From positions 1 through 64,000 of the forward strand of contig JAHCAW010000006.1 in assembly GCA_019634695.1 (NCBI GenBank): a stretch of DNA of 64,000 nucleotides, given 5' to 3'. The notes beneath the pieces are model-generated. The model did not search any database. It was not told the origin of the DNA and saw only the letters and a program-made list of their open reading frames with translations. Of the stretch, positions 40,752 to 52,670 are shown in pieces (positions within the stretch are counted from its first letter, which is position 1; every line of letters begins with the position of its first letter). The translations under genes were made by a program, and so were the position numbers. The DNA comes from Candidatus Sumerlaeia bacterium (GTDB taxonomy: Bacteria; Sumerlaeota; Sumerlaeia; SLMS01; JAHLLQ01).

Positions 40752-41096
40752 ATGCTGGAGGAGATCGCCGCCTGCGTCCGTCGCGGCGAGAGCTTCGCCT
40801 TCGAGACCACGCTCTCGGGCAGGTCCTATCTGGCCCACATTGACAGGTGGCGTGCCACTGGCTACCACGTGGCTCTGTTCTTCCTCGCCCTGCCCAGCGA
40901 GGAGGCAGCAATCGCCCGCGTGGCTGCACGAGTGCGTCAAGGGGGCCCCGCCGTACCTGAGGACGTCATTCGACGGCGTTTCGCTTTGGGGCTCCGTCAC
41001 TTCGAGCACGACTACAGGTTTCGCGTGGACACATGGGTGAAGTACGACAATCTCGGCGACAAACCGATCGCGATCGAATGGGGGCACAACTCATGA
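40752..41096 (+). pseudogene. zeta-toxin-like kinase, 5' truncated
   Basis: The reading frame from ATG 40752 gives 114 residues that match only the C-terminal two thirds of a zeta-toxin/AAA_33 type P-loop kinase. MLEEIAACVRRGESFAFETTLSG is the substrate-binding segment, followed by SYLAHIDRWRATGYHVALFF, RVRQGGPAVPEDVIRRRF and a C-terminal YDNLG. The N-terminal Walker A (GPNGAGKT type) that should lie about 50 residues earlier is missing: the upstream sequence is instead repeat-like. Without the P-loop the protein cannot phosphorylate UDP-N-acetylglucosamine, so I read this as a decayed toxin gene. The last four bases overlap the next start (ATGA). Confidence 0.75.
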
Positions 41097-41290
41097 CCGC
41101 CAAAGACATCTCGGAATCCCCCGACCCGGATCTGCGTGGCTCGCTCGCCGCCATGCGCCGCGCTGCGGCCGAGGCCCGCAAGATCGCCATCCAAACGAAC
41201 ACCTACATCGTGACGGTCAAGGACGGCAAGATCCACCACATCACCGCCGACGAGCTCCGCCGCGAAGCCGACCGGGAAGACAAGGGCTGA
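41093..41290 (+). CDS. small partner protein of the zeta-toxin remnant (antitoxin-like)
   Basis: A 65-residue protein starting at ATG 41093, whose first four bases overlap the stop of the toxin remnant. It is highly charged: LRGSLAAMRRAAAEARKIAI, then TNTYIVTVKDGKIHHITADE and a KG end. The (I/V)xVKDGKI strand followed by a helical EELR-type end is seen in small proteins encoded right behind P-loop zeta-like kinases in many environmental genomes (recollection, not checked). It looks intact although its neighbour is truncated. Whether it is an antitoxin or just a conserved companion is not known. Confidence 0.65.
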   Translation: MTAKDISESPDPDLRGSLAAMRRAAAEARKIAIQTNTYIVTVKDGKIHHITADELRREADREDKG

Positions 41291-41419
41291 CCTCCTTGCT
41301 CCCCACCTCCCACTCGGGTCCGCTCGCCCCGCGGCGTCCAGTTCCGCCGATGGGCCTCCACCATCCTGAAGGAGTACCTCGTCAAGGGCTTCGCCATGGC
41401 CGCCCCGGCCAGAAGTCCC

Positions 41420-42262
<843 letters not shown>

Positions 42263-42512
42263 GGCGGCGGGGCACTCCGGGCAAAGACGTCGGAAGGGTA
42301 GGCCGGCGGGCCGGGTGGGGGAAGGGGAAAAAGGCAAGGCGGGAAACTGAGGGGGGTCGGTGGCGGGCAACGTTGGTGTTGCACCATGGAGAAAGCAGGT
42401 CGGAAAAGGGCGGCCGGCCCGGGAGGTTCGGGCCGTTTCGACCTTACACCATGCGCGCCGCCGCTTGGGGTTGCTTGATCCGCTGCCCGGGCGTCGCTGG
42501 AAACCGTCTCCC

Positions 42513-43604
42513 ATGATCAACTTCAAGGCCCTGTTCGGTGGAGCCGTCCAGAACAACGCCTCCGACATCCACATCATGGAGGGTTCCCCGCCGTACTTCC
42601 GCCTGCGCGGCGACCTGAAGCGCGTCGAGATGCCGCCGTTGACGCACAAGGACATGCACGAGCTGCTCAAGGAGATCATGCCGGAGTTCCTGCGGCACTC
42701 GCTCGAGGAGCATCGCGGCGTGGACTGCTCGTACCAGTTGGGCAACACGGGCCGGTTCCGCGTGGTGGTGTACTACCAGTCGGGCAAGCTGTGCGCGACG
42801 CTGCGCAGCATCCCGGTGCAGATCCCGTCGATCGACGAGCTGCAACTGCCGCCGGTGCTGAAGAAGATCGCGCTGTACCATCGCGGCATGGTGCTGGTGA
42901 CGGGCATCACGGGCTCGGGCAAGTCGACGACGCTGGCCTCGATGATCAACGAGCTGAACAACACCGAGGCGCGCCGCATCATCACGATCGAGGACCCGAT
43001 CGAGTATCGCTACCTGACGAAGAAGTGCATCGTCAGCCAGCGCGAAGTCGGCTCCGACGTCGGCGACTTCACGACGGCGCTGCGCCAGTCGCTGCGCGCC
43101 GACCCGGACGTCATCCTGGTGGGCGAGATGCGCGACGCCGAGACGATCCGCATCGCCATCAAGGCGGCCGAGACGGGCCACCTGCTCTTCTCGACGCTGC
43201 ACACCACCGGCGCGGTGCACACGATCCAGCGCATCATCGGTAACTTCCGGCACGAGGAGCACACCCTGCTGCGCGAGCAGCTCTCGCTGAACCTGCGGGC
43301 GGCGATCACGCAGCGCCTCGTCAAGACCGCCGACGGCAAGGGCCGGTGCGCGGCGCTCGAAATCCTTGTCATCACCACCGTGGCCGCGAAGCTGATTCTG
43401 GAGAATCGCGCCGCCGACCTGGGGCCGCTGATGGGCTCGCGCGACGAGGGCATGCAGACGATGGACCAGGGCCTGGCCGATCTGGTACGCTCCAAGCGCA
43501 TCACGATGGACGAGGCCTCGCGCTACTGCAACGACTTCTACGCGCTCAAGCGCTTCGTCGCCGGCATCGTCTCCTCGGGCGACAGCGGCGGCATCATCGG
43601 CTGA
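42513..43604 (+). CDS. pilT: type IV pilus retraction ATPase PilT-like
   Basis: A 363-residue hexameric motor that depolymerises pili and so drives twitching motility. N-terminal PAS-like region with [20 protein letters not shown], Walker [14 protein letters not shown], Asp box [12 protein letters not shown], Walker [21 protein letters not shown], and the PilT-specific AIRAE-like region [10 protein letters not shown] are all present; [17 protein letters not shown] is the His box. There is no N1 extension, which separates it from PilB. ATG 42513 fits the family start, [20 protein letters not shown]. It is the first gene of a plus-strand run; dut starts 13 bases after the stop. Confidence 0.95.
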   Translation: MINFKALFGGAVQNNASDIHIMEGSPPYFRLRGDLKRVEMPPLTHKDMHELLKEIMPEFLRHSLEEHRGVDCSYQLGNTGRFRVVVYYQSGKLCATLRSIPVQIPSIDELQLPPVLKKIALYHRGMVLVTGITGSGKSTTLASMINELNNTEARRIITIEDPIEYRYLTKKCIVSQREVGSDVGDFTTALRQSLRADPDVILVGEMRDAETIRIAIKAAETGHLLFSTLHTTGAVHTIQRIIGNFRHEEHTLLREQLSLNLRAAITQRLVKTADGKGRCAALEILVITTVAAKLILENRAADLGPLMGSRDEGMQTMDQGLADLVRSKRITMDEASRYCNDFYALKRFVAGIVSSGDSGGIIG

Positions 43605-43617
43605 GGCGGAGGCGCTC

Positions 43618-44091
43618 ATGAGTCACGACGCCGCGCCGGGGCAGGCGGTCGCCGTATGCGTCGAGCGCCTGCCGCACGCCGACGGGCTGGAACTGCCTGC
43701 CTTCGCCACCGCCGGCGCCGCCGGTGCGGACGTCCGCGCCGCCGTCGCACAGCCCTTCGTCCTCGAGCCCGCCCGCGTCGCGCTTGTGCCCACCGGCCTG
43801 CGCCTCGCCATCCCGCCCGGTTTCGAGATTCAAGTGCGCCCGCGCAGCGGCCTCGCCCTGCGCCACGCCATCAGCGTCCTCAACTCTCCCGGCACGATCG
43901 ACTCCGACTATCGCGGCGAACTCCAGATCATCCTCATGAACCTGGGCAGCGAGCCGTTCACGATCCAGCGCGGCGACCGCATTGCGCAACTCGTGCTCGC
44001 GCGCGTCGAGCGACCCGTCTGGCAGGTCGTGGATTCGGTGGACGAAACCCCCCGTGGCGGGGGAGGCTTTGGCCATACGGGCCGACACTAA
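43618..44091 (+). CDS. dut: dUTP diphosphatase
   Basis: This enzyme hydrolyses dUTP to dUMP and pyrophosphate, keeping uracil out of DNA and supplying dTMP synthesis. All five motifs of the trimeric all-beta family are present in 157 residues: [25 protein letters not shown] with the catalytic Asp, RGDRIAQLV, and the C-terminal [10 protein letters not shown] arm that closes over a neighbouring subunit. ATG 43618 has GGAGG six bases upstream and lies 13 bases past the pilT stop, so it is co-transcribed with it. Length and motifs are entirely normal. Confidence 0.96.
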   Translation: MSHDAAPGQAVAVCVERLPHADGLELPAFATAGAAGADVRAAVAQPFVLEPARVALVPTGLRLAIPPGFEIQVRPRSGLALRHAISVLNSPGTIDSDYRGELQIILMNLGSEPFTIQRGDRIAQLVLARVERPVWQVVDSVDETPRGGGGFGHTGRH

Positions 44092-44119
44092 CCGCCCCCA
44101 TCCCGTCGCGAGGCTTCCG

Positions 44120-45718
44120 ATGTCCCAGCGCATGCGCCTGCTTCGCCGCATTGTCGTGGCGGTGGCGGCCGCTCTGGTGGCGCTGGCCATCGCGGCACGG
44201 ATGGCGCTGCCGGGCGTCGTGCGCGGGCAACTCGAGCGGCGACTGTCCGAGGCACTCGCGGTTCCGGTCACGATTGGGGATGTGGACCTTGGATTGCTCA
44301 CGGGGCGCGTGGCGCTCGAGGACATCGCGATCGCCAACCCGCCGGGTCATGGCGAGGACGATCTGCTGACGATCCGGCGCGTGGAGGCGCGCGTGCCGCT
44401 GATCGGCCTGACGGCGGATACCCTTCTGGTGGAGCGCATCGAAATCGATGGCGTTCGTGGGCGCTTGGCGCGTCGCAGCGGGCAGCCGTCGAACCTCGAG
44501 GCGCTGCGTGCGCTGCGCGAACGCGAACGCGAGGACCGCGATACCGAACGCGACGCGACACGTCCGCGCGGCGAGAAGCGGCGCGATGTGCGAGTATACG
44601 ACGACTCGACGCCGATTATCTTCGAGGCGCGGGTGCGCGACGTGCAGGTCGAATTCGAGATGCTCTCAGGTCGTCGCGCGGGGCGCGTGCGCATTGGCGC
44701 CGAGGAACTCGCACTGACTCACGGGGAATCCCCGTTCCTGCCGGGCTTGCCGGGCGTGCTGGAGGCCGCCGGGCTGGACGTGGATCTCGAACGTCGCGGA
44801 CAGGCCGGGCCGCTGCTGCGGATCGCGTCGCTGCGCTTTGTGGGCGAGGAAGTCTTCGCGCCCGGCATCGTCGCCAGTGCCACGCTCGGGCGCTCGGAGT
44901 TGCACCTGCTCTACGACGAGGAGACGCACAGCACGCTGCGCCACGCGCGTCGCGTCGTGTCGGAGGTGCTCGAGGAGAGCGACGACGAGGAGGACGCGGC
45001 CGAGGCGGATGCCGTGCAGCAGTCGCGCGCGCAAGCGTCCGCGCGGGGCGAGTCGGATCGCTCGCGTCGCTCGTCCCCCGCGTTTCGCCTGCGTCGGCTC
45101 GTTCTCGACGAGCCGCTGGCGCTGCATCTGGCCTTCGTGCGCGGCGCGGTCGTGCGCGAGGTGCCGCTGTGCGCGCTGACCGGCGAGATGCAACTCGACG
45201 ACGTATCGGTGCTGCGGCTCGCGTCCGGTGCGGGCTGCTCCGGGCAGGACATTCGCATCGCGCTGCGCGTGGAGCCGGACGGCACCGGCGACTTCGAGGT
45301 CGCCCTGCGTTCGTTCCCGTTCCACGCGATCGTGTGGATGGACGAGCCCCCGCGCGCGGACGAACGCCTTGCCGAAGTCGGCAGCGCGCTGCTCGACACG
45401 TCGATCGTCGGCGCGTGGAGCCCAACGGGCTTCCGTGCGGCGGGTGACGTGCGCTTCCACGATATCGAGGCCCGCGAGGACCGTCGGCCGCTGCTCGAGC
45501 GTCTGCGCGGGCTGGGCGGTTCGTCGCGCGACCGCGGCGGCTGGGGCACAATCCTGTCGCGACTGGCGACGGGCGAGGAGCGCGCCACGCCCGCCGTGCC
45601 GGTAGCGCTCGAAGTCGAAGGCGCGCCACCGCCCTTCTTCTTCCTGTGGTCGATGTGGAAGACCGAACTGCACGAGGCGCTGGTGCGGGCCGCATCGGAA
45701 CCGGCGGGCTCTCCATGA
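44120..45718 (+). CDS. AsmA/DUF748-like inner-membrane-anchored protein
   Basis: A 532-residue protein of a family thought to help outer-membrane lipid and protein homeostasis. It has a short cytoplasmic N-terminus, a single transmembrane helix (RRIVVAVAAALVALAIAAR, about 9-27) and then LERRLSEALAVPVTIGDVDL, the standard opening of the AsmA/DUF748 beta-taco. The repeating VERIEIDGVRGRL strand pattern supports that. A charged Arg/Glu/Asp-rich loop (REREREDRDTERD) and a polyacidic loop (EESDDEEDAAEADA) interrupt the fold. It starts 28 bases after dut and overlaps the following glycosyltransferase gene by four bases (ATGA). It is probably periplasmic. Confidence 0.75.
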   Translation: MSQRMRLLRRIVVAVAAALVALAIAARMALPGVVRGQLERRLSEALAVPVTIGDVDLGLLTGRVALEDIAIANPPGHGEDDLLTIRRVEARVPLIGLTADTLLVERIEIDGVRGRLARRSGQPSNLEALRALREREREDRDTERDATRPRGEKRRDVRVYDDSTPIIFEARVRDVQVEFEMLSGRRAGRVRIGAEELALTHGESPFLPGLPGVLEAAGLDVDLERRGQAGPLLRIASLRFVGEEVFAPGIVASATLGRSELHLLYDEETHSTLRHARRVVSEVLEESDDEEDAAEADAVQQSRAQASARGESDRSRRSSPAFRLRRLVLDEPLALHLAFVRGAVVREVPLCALTGEMQLDDVSVLRLASGAGCSGQDIRIALRVEPDGTGDFEVALRSFPFHAIVWMDEPPRADERLAEVGSALLDTSIVGAWSPTGFRAAGDVRFHDIEAREDRRPLLERLRGLGGSSRDRGGWGTILSRLATGEERATPAVPVALEVEGAPPPFFFLWSMWKTELHEALVRAASEPAGSP

Positions 45719-47724
45719 AGTCGCGCGGTTTCCTCCTCCTGCTCGCCGTGCTGCTGCCGGTGCTGCTCTATCGCGCAGGCCGCGAGAGCAGCCTTTGGAT
45801 CGACGAGGTGCACACGCTGGTCACGGTGGCGACGCCGGTGCCGGAGATGCTCGACCATTTGGCCGTGGACGCGCACCCGCCGTTGTACTTTCTGATGCTC
45901 AAGGGTTGGTTGGGTGGTGTGCAGGCGATTGCCCCGCAGGCGGGGCTGTTCTGGGCGCGGCTGCCGAACGTGTTGCTGTGGTTGGTGCTGGCGGCGACGG
46001 CGTGGTTTGGCGGCCGACGCTTGGTGGGGGAGCAACCCGGGGCCTTGCTGGCATGGGCCGTCGCGGCTTCGGCTGCGGCCGGTCAGATGGCCAAGGAGAT
46101 GCGCGGCTACGCACTGGTCGGTGCGGCGCTGTTCGGATGTTTCCTGCTCATGGCCGCCGCGGTGCATCGTGCGCGGCGGCAGGAGAGCGGTGCCGATGCG
46201 GCACTGTGGTTGGCATACGGCGTGCTCGCTTCGGCGGCGATGTGGACGCATCATCTGGCGGCGCTGGTGTTGGGGTTGTTGGGCGTGACGTGGGTGGCGG
46301 GCGAGCTGTGCGCGCGTCGGTGGCGGCGTCGCAGCTTCGCGATCGGCTTCGTCGCGCAGGCTGTTGCGGCAGCCAGTGCGGTGCCGCTCGTCGTGGACAT
46401 TGCGCGTCAGGTGGCCCATGTCGCGGCGCAGCCTGCATGGACCACTCCGGCGACGACGTGGAACCTGCTCGGTTCGTTCACGTTCTGGATTCCGTTCGGG
46501 CGCGTCGGTGCTCCGCAGTGGCCGACGAGCTTTGCGCCGATGCTGCTCGGGGCGCTGGCTCTTGCGGTGCCGGTGGTGGCGTGCGCGAGTGCGACCAGAC
46601 GACCGGCGTCATCCGCACCCGATGCATGCCGCCAGACGCAGCGCTGGCTCGCGGCCACCGGCCTCGGCGTCGCAGTGGCCTACACGCTGCTCACATGGGG
46701 CATCGACCGCTGGATCGGTCTGCAACTGTTCCATGCCGAGCGCTACACCATGCCCGTCGCGGCGCTGTACGCCACGGGGTTGGCGATGGCGGCGTGCCTT
46801 GCCGCGCAGGCTCTCGGCGGCTCAATGCGTTTGGCTCTCGGGCTGCTCGCGCCCTGGCTCGCTTGCGCCGCGATCGGACACGCGTGGGTGATTCGCATCG
46901 AGAACGATCATGGGTTGGGCAAGTGGCTGCCCGAGGCCGTCGATCTTCTGCCTGGTCCCGGCGCGCCCCTCTACGCGGGCCCCGAGCCGCTCCTGCCGAT
47001 GTTCCGTTCGAGTCTCGCGGCGTTCGACGTGCGTCCGCTGCGCGCCATCGGCCAGCACCCCGCCGAAATCGACGAGGCCACCGTGCTCAATCTCAGCCTC
47101 TGGAGCGTCGATCCGCCGCCAGAGATCCTCTTCTGGACCTTGCTGTTCAACGACCGCCTTGCCGCGCACCGCGTCGAACGCATGCTGCCCACCGGCGGAC
47201 GCGACTTCCGCATCGTGCAACTCCGCCAACTCGACCGCGCCGCCATCGCGCGCCATGCCGCCAGCGCCTTCGAGCCCGACGCGCGCATTCCCGCCGAGGC
47301 AATCTCGGCGGCCTCGCCACTCCTGCAGCGCCGCCGTCAGGGCTGGGCGATCCTCGAATGCACCGAGCACGGTGAACCGTTCCGCTGGGGCCGGCGTGAA
47401 GAGGTCGCAGTGCAGTTCGACCGACGCGTCGCGTCCGGCAGATACCGCCTGCACCTGCACGGCATCCGCCCTGCCGCGCCCACCGAGACGGCCGAGATGA
47501 CTCTCCAATTGGAAGGCACGGACTGGCAGCGCACGCTCGCGGTCCCGCCCGGGCCCTTCGAGTTCGATCTCGGCGTCGTGCTGGACCGACGCCTCCCGCC
47601 ACCCGTCCTCCGCATCACGCATCCCGTGTGGACGATGGAGGACCTTGGCATCCGCCGCGATTCCCGGCCGTTTTCCTTTGTGTTGATGCGCGCCTGGTGG
47701 ATGGAGGATGACTCGACTCGATGA
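45715..47724 (+). CDS. GT-C fold membrane glycosyltransferase (GT39/ArnT-like)
   Basis: A 669-residue polytopic membrane protein. It opens with a transmembrane helix and, in the first extracytoplasmic loop, SLWIDEVHTLV: the D-E pair typical of GT-C lipid-phosphosugar-dependent transferases. This is followed by DAHPPLYFLMLKGWL, a motif recurrent in the family. Some eight to ten membrane helices follow up to about residue 400 and then a 250-residue soluble C-terminal domain. The donor is probably a polyprenyl-phosphate sugar; acceptor unknown. ATG 45715 overlaps the AsmA-like stop by four bases and the stop overlaps the next gene, so it is translationally coupled on both sides. Confidence 0.78.
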   Translation: MKSRGFLLLLAVLLPVLLYRAGRESSLWIDEVHTLVTVATPVPEMLDHLAVDAHPPLYFLMLKGWLGGVQAIAPQAGLFWARLPNVLLWLVLAATAWFGGRRLVGEQPGALLAWAVAASAAAGQMAKEMRGYALVGAALFGCFLLMAAAVHRARRQESGADAALWLAYGVLASAAMWTHHLAALVLGLLGVTWVAGELCARRWRRRSFAIGFVAQAVAAASAVPLVVDIARQVAHVAAQPAWTTPATTWNLLGSFTFWIPFGRVGAPQWPTSFAPMLLGALALAVPVVACASATRRPASSAPDACRQTQRWLAATGLGVAVAYTLLTWGIDRWIGLQLFHAERYTMPVAALYATGLAMAACLAAQALGGSMRLALGLLAPWLACAAIGHAWVIRIENDHGLGKWLPEAVDLLPGPGAPLYAGPEPLLPMFRSSLAAFDVRPLRAIGQHPAEIDEATVLNLSLWSVDPPPEILFWTLLFNDRLAAHRVERMLPTGGRDFRIVQLRQLDRAAIARHAASAFEPDARIPAEAISAASPLLQRRRQGWAILECTEHGEPFRWGRREEVAVQFDRRVASGRYRLHLHGIRPAAPTETAEMTLQLEGTDWQRTLAVPPGPFEFDLGVVLDRRLPPPVLRITHPVWTMEDLGIRRDSRPFSFVLMRAWWMEDDSTR

Positions 47725-48869
47725 GCGCGCGCCTTGCCATCGGCTACGACGGATCGAGCACCCTTGCGCCGCGCACGGGCATCGGCCGCGCCGCGCTCGA
47801 TCTGCTGCGGGCGTTGGCCGCACTGGAGGCAAGCGACCTCGACATCCACGTGCTGCTCAACTCGCTGACGCGACGCCTCGGGCCCGAGCATCGCCTGCTG
47901 GCCGACCGTGTGCATCTGGTGCGTCGTCGGCGATTGGGAGGTCGGCTCGTGCAGGCCTGGGCGCGCGGACACGGGCCCGTTGCCGAGGACCTCCTCGGCG
48001 TTCGCGTGGCGCTCTGGCACGCCGTCTCGTCCTGCGTACCGCCCGTGCACGCGGCGCGCCGCGTCGTCACGGTGCACGATCTCGCCTTCTTGGACGAGGC
48101 ACCCACGGCGCGCGCACGGCTTGGCGGTGCGCTGTTCCACGATTCGTTCCCGCGCCTGCTGCCCGCGTGCGACGCGGTCGTCACTCCCACGCAGGCCGTT
48201 CGCGCCCGCCTGATCGAAACGTATGGCCTGCCCGAGGACCGCGTCGTCGCGATTCCGTGGGGGCTCGATGCGGAGCGGTTCCACGTCGAGCCCGAGCGTC
48301 TTGTCGAAATCGCCTGTCACGACTTCGGCATCCCGAAGGCCAGCTATCTGTTGGCCGTCGGCGACCATCAGCCGCGCAAGCGCGCCGGCCTCTTGCTCGA
48401 CCTCTACGCGCGTCTGCGCGCCGCCGAGCCCGCCACGCCGCCGCTCGTGCTGCTCGGCTGGAACGGACACCCGCCCGCCGAACTGCGGGCGCGCCATGAC
48501 TTGCACCGACACGTGCTCGTCCTGCCGCGCGTGCCCGACGACAAGCTCGCCGGCCTCTACACCGGTGCCGTTGCCACCGTGCTGACCAGTCGCGACGAAG
48601 GTTTTGGCTTTCCGTTGCTCGAGGCCCAGGCGTGCGGTTCGCCCGTCGTTGCCAGCGCCTGTCCGGCCTGGCGCGAGATCGCCGGATCCGACGCGCGACT
48701 CGTCGCCAGCAACGATCCCGACGCCTGGATCGAGGCGCTTCGGCCCCTTGTCTTCGACCAGCAGTCCCACGACGCCGCCAAGGCCGCCGGGCTGGCCAAC
48801 GCCGCCCGCTTCTCCTGGGAAGCCTGCGCCCTCGCCCATGCCGGGCTCTATCGCCGGCTAGCCTCCTGA
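47721..48869 (+). CDS. glycosyltransferase family 4
   Basis: A 382-residue GT-B fold transferase using a nucleotide-activated sugar. The N-terminal domain has GIGRAALDLLRAL near the start (the acceptor-side glycine loop) and VTVHDLAFLDEAPTARARL; the C-terminal domain contains YLLAVGDHQPRKRAGLLLD and the donor-binding EX7E segment in SRDEGFGFPLLEAQACGSPV. Acceptor and sugar unknown. ATG 47721 overlaps the preceding stop by four bases, so the two glycosyltransferases form one unit, consistent with making a cell-surface glycan. Confidence 0.93.
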   Translation: MSARLAIGYDGSSTLAPRTGIGRAALDLLRALAALEASDLDIHVLLNSLTRRLGPEHRLLADRVHLVRRRRLGGRLVQAWARGHGPVAEDLLGVRVALWHAVSSCVPPVHAARRVVTVHDLAFLDEAPTARARLGGALFHDSFPRLLPACDAVVTPTQAVRARLIETYGLPEDRVVAIPWGLDAERFHVEPERLVEIACHDFGIPKASYLLAVGDHQPRKRAGLLLDLYARLRAAEPATPPLVLLGWNGHPPAELRARHDLHRHVLVLPRVPDDKLAGLYTGAVATVLTSRDEGFGFPLLEAQACGSPVVASACPAWREIAGSDARLVASNDPDAWIEALRPLVFDQQSHDAAKAAGLANAARFSWEACALAHAGLYRRLAS

Positions 48870-48950
48870 CCGCTGCTTTCCCGCTTGGCACCGCCAGCGC
48901 CCGCCCCCCACCCTGCTCCCATTAGACGCAACGCCTCCAAAGGCCCGAAC

Positions 48951-49928
48951 ATGGAAACCTCCTCCGCTCCGTGGGTGACTTACGTGCCCGAACTCAAGGT
49001 CCTCGACTGTACTGTCCGCGATGGCGGCCTCATCAACGACCATCGCTTCGGCGACGACTTCGTCCGCGCCGTCTACGATGCCTGCGTCGCCTCCGGCATC
49101 GACTACATGGAGATCGGCTACAAGGCCTCCCGCACCGTCTTCGCCCCGGCGCGCTACGGCGACTGGAAGTTCTGCACCGAGGAGCAGATGCGCCGCATCG
49201 TCGGCGACAACCCCAGCGACCTGAAGCTGGCCGCCATGGCCGACGCCGGCAAGACCGACTGGCGCACCGACATCGCCCCCAAGAGCCAGTCGGTTCTCGA
49301 CATGATCCGCGTCGCCTGCTACATTCACCAGATTCCCGAGGCGATCGACATGATCGCCGACGCCGCCGACAAGGGCTACGAGGTCTGCTGCAACATCATG
49401 GCGATCTCGACCGTGCAGGACGCCGAGATCGATCAGGCGCTCGAGCTGCTGCGCGACTCCGCCGCCGGCACCGTCGTCGTCGTCGACAGCTTCGGCTCGC
49501 TCAACCCCGAGCAGGTCCGCCTGCTCGTCGACCGCTACCGCAAGGCGCTCGACGGCACCGGCAAGGAAGTCGGCATCCACGCCCACAACAACATGCAACT
49601 CGCCTTCGCCAACACCATCGAGGCGATCATCCACGGCGCCACGCGCGTCGACGGCACGATGGCCGGCCTCGGCCGCGGCGCCGGCAACTGCCCGATGGAG
49701 TTGCTCCTCGGCCTGCTGCGCAATCCCAAGTTCCGCATCCGACCCGTCTGGGAGCTGATCCAGAACCACCTCCTGCCGCTCCAGCGCGAACTCGACTGGG
49801 GCCCCTCGCCCCAGTACAACATCACCGGCCAGATGAACCAGCATCCCCGCGCCGCCATCGAGGCACGCGCGGGGGACCTCAAGGACCGGCCGCTGGAGTT
49901 CTACGACAAGATCGTGGCAGACATCTGA
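48951..49928 (+). CDS. DRE-TIM metallolyase family aldolase (4-hydroxy-2-oxovalerate aldolase-like)
   Basis: A 325-residue TIM barrel of the HMG-CoA lyase/isopropylmalate synthase superfamily. The metal-binding opening is LDCTVRDGGLIND (the DRE-like motif), the catalytic histidines are in GIHAHNNMQLAFANT, and the end of the barrel has DGTMAGLGRGAGNCPMEL. These match the aldolase subgroup seen in 4-hydroxy-2-oxovalerate aldolase rather than the Claisen-condensing synthases (no regulatory domain). The usual partner acetaldehyde dehydrogenase is absent, and it follows two glycosyltransferases, so a role in making an unusual sugar or polymer precursor is possible but unproven. The gap to the preceding gene is 81 bases. 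Confidence 0.85.
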   Translation: METSSAPWVTYVPELKVLDCTVRDGGLINDHRFGDDFVRAVYDACVASGIDYMEIGYKASRTVFAPARYGDWKFCTEEQMRRIVGDNPSDLKLAAMADAGKTDWRTDIAPKSQSVLDMIRVACYIHQIPEAIDMIADAADKGYEVCCNIMAISTVQDAEIDQALELLRDSAAGTVVVVDSFGSLNPEQVRLLVDRYRKALDGTGKEVGIHAHNNMQLAFANTIEAIIHGATRVDGTMAGLGRGAGNCPMELLLGLLRNPKFRIRPVWELIQNHLLPLQRELDWGPSPQYNITGQMNQHPRAAIEARAGDLKDRPLEFYDKIVADI

Positions 49929-49967
49929 CGCTGCCAGTCGATGAAGTTGTGTCGGGAGACGCAAATC

Positions 49968-50891
49968 ATGGCCGTCCCAGATTTCCAGTCCTTGATGCTT
50001 CCGCTTCTGAAACTGGCATCCGATGGCGGGGAGCACACGCTCGGGGAAGCTCGGGAAAGGCTTGCTGAGCAGTTTCAGCTTACCGCGGCGGAGCGGGCCG
50101 AGATGCTCCCCAGCGGACGTCAGCGAACCTATGACAACCGTGTTGCCTGGGCGAAGTCCTATCTCCAGCAGGCTGGTCTCGTTGAGTCGCCTCGGCGCGG
50201 GTGTTTTCGCATCACGCAGCGTGGGCGGGGTATCCTTGCCGAAGGCCTTTCACGGATAGATATTCGCCTGCTTCAACGGTTTCCCGACTTCGCTGAGACG
50301 CGGTCCTCGCACGCTCGACGTGCAGCCGAAGTCAAGAGGCAGCCAGGTCATCGTGTTGAGGAGGAGGATTTTGAGACGCCCGAGGAGACCCTTGAGAGCG
50401 CCTATCAGGCTGTTCGTTCTGCCCTGCGAGGCGAGTTGCTTGAGAAGATGAAGCAAGGATCTCCTGCTGCGTTCGAGCGGCTGGTCGTTGAGCTTCTGCT
50501 CAAGATGGGCTATGGTGGTTCCCGCCGCGAAGCGGGTGAGGCTCTGGGACGGGCAGGTGACGAAGGCATCGACGGCATTATCCGAGAAGATCGCCTTGGG
50601 CTCGATGTAATCTACCTCCAGGCGAAGCGTTGGGAGGGCACCGTTGGGAGGCCAGAAATCCAGAGATTTGTGGGAGCTCTGCATGGCAAACGGGCTCGGA
50701 AGGGCGTCTTCATTACAACCAGCGAGTTTACTGCCGACGCTCGGGCATTCGTCACGAACATAGAGGCAAAAGTGGCTCTCATTGATGGACGCGCCCTGAC
50801 CGACCTAATGATCGACCATGGGCTTGGTGTTACTACGGATGCGATCTACGAGATCAAGCGCATCGACTCCGACTACTTCGCGGAGGACTGA
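49968..50891 (+). CDS. mrr: Mrr-type restriction endonuclease
   Basis: Mrr cuts modified (methylated) foreign DNA. The 307-residue protein has the N-terminal winged-helix Mrr_N region (VPDFQSLMLPLLKLASDGGEH, then RTYDNRVAWAKSYLQQAGLV) and a C-terminal PD-(D/E)xK nuclease: FERLVVELLLKMGYGG, GDEGIDGII with the catalytic Asp, and VIYLQAKRW with the QxK lysine. ATG 49968 follows GGGAGA. Base composition is clearly lower in G+C than the neighbouring genes, with weaker third-position GC bias, which suggests recent acquisition. The gene stands without a methylase, as expected for Mrr. Confidence 0.93.
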   Translation: MAVPDFQSLMLPLLKLASDGGEHTLGEARERLAEQFQLTAAERAEMLPSGRQRTYDNRVAWAKSYLQQAGLVESPRRGCFRITQRGRGILAEGLSRIDIRLLQRFPDFAETRSSHARRAAEVKRQPGHRVEEEDFETPEETLESAYQAVRSALRGELLEKMKQGSPAAFERLVVELLLKMGYGGSRREAGEALGRAGDEGIDGIIREDRLGLDVIYLQAKRWEGTVGRPEIQRFVGALHGKRARKGVFITTSEFTADARAFVTNIEAKVALIDGRALTDLMIDHGLGVTTDAIYEIKRIDSDYFAED

Positions 50892-51170
50892 GACTCGATG
50901 ATGCAGCGGCATTCATTCGCGATCTGGATCAATTCACATGCGGGGCAGGCGCGGTCGTTGTTGGCGCGTTTGGGGAGAATCAGCGAGCCTCCCAGCACCG
51001 GCAAACAGCTACCCACGCACCGCTTTCAGGATACAGGCTTGGGTCGCAGACGGCGCCGGAGCTCACTGCCTACATCAGAGTGAGGGTGATTGTTGACCCT
51101 CGATCCTTGGGCACTCGCTAGTACTCCCCCGACTCAGACTCGTCGCCACCACCTATCAGGAGCGCCTCCC

Positions 51171-52670
<1,500 letters not shown>

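Noticed and set aside
50898..51083. 61-residue frame after mrr
   Set aside because: Short, no ribosome site or family resemblance; probably chance.
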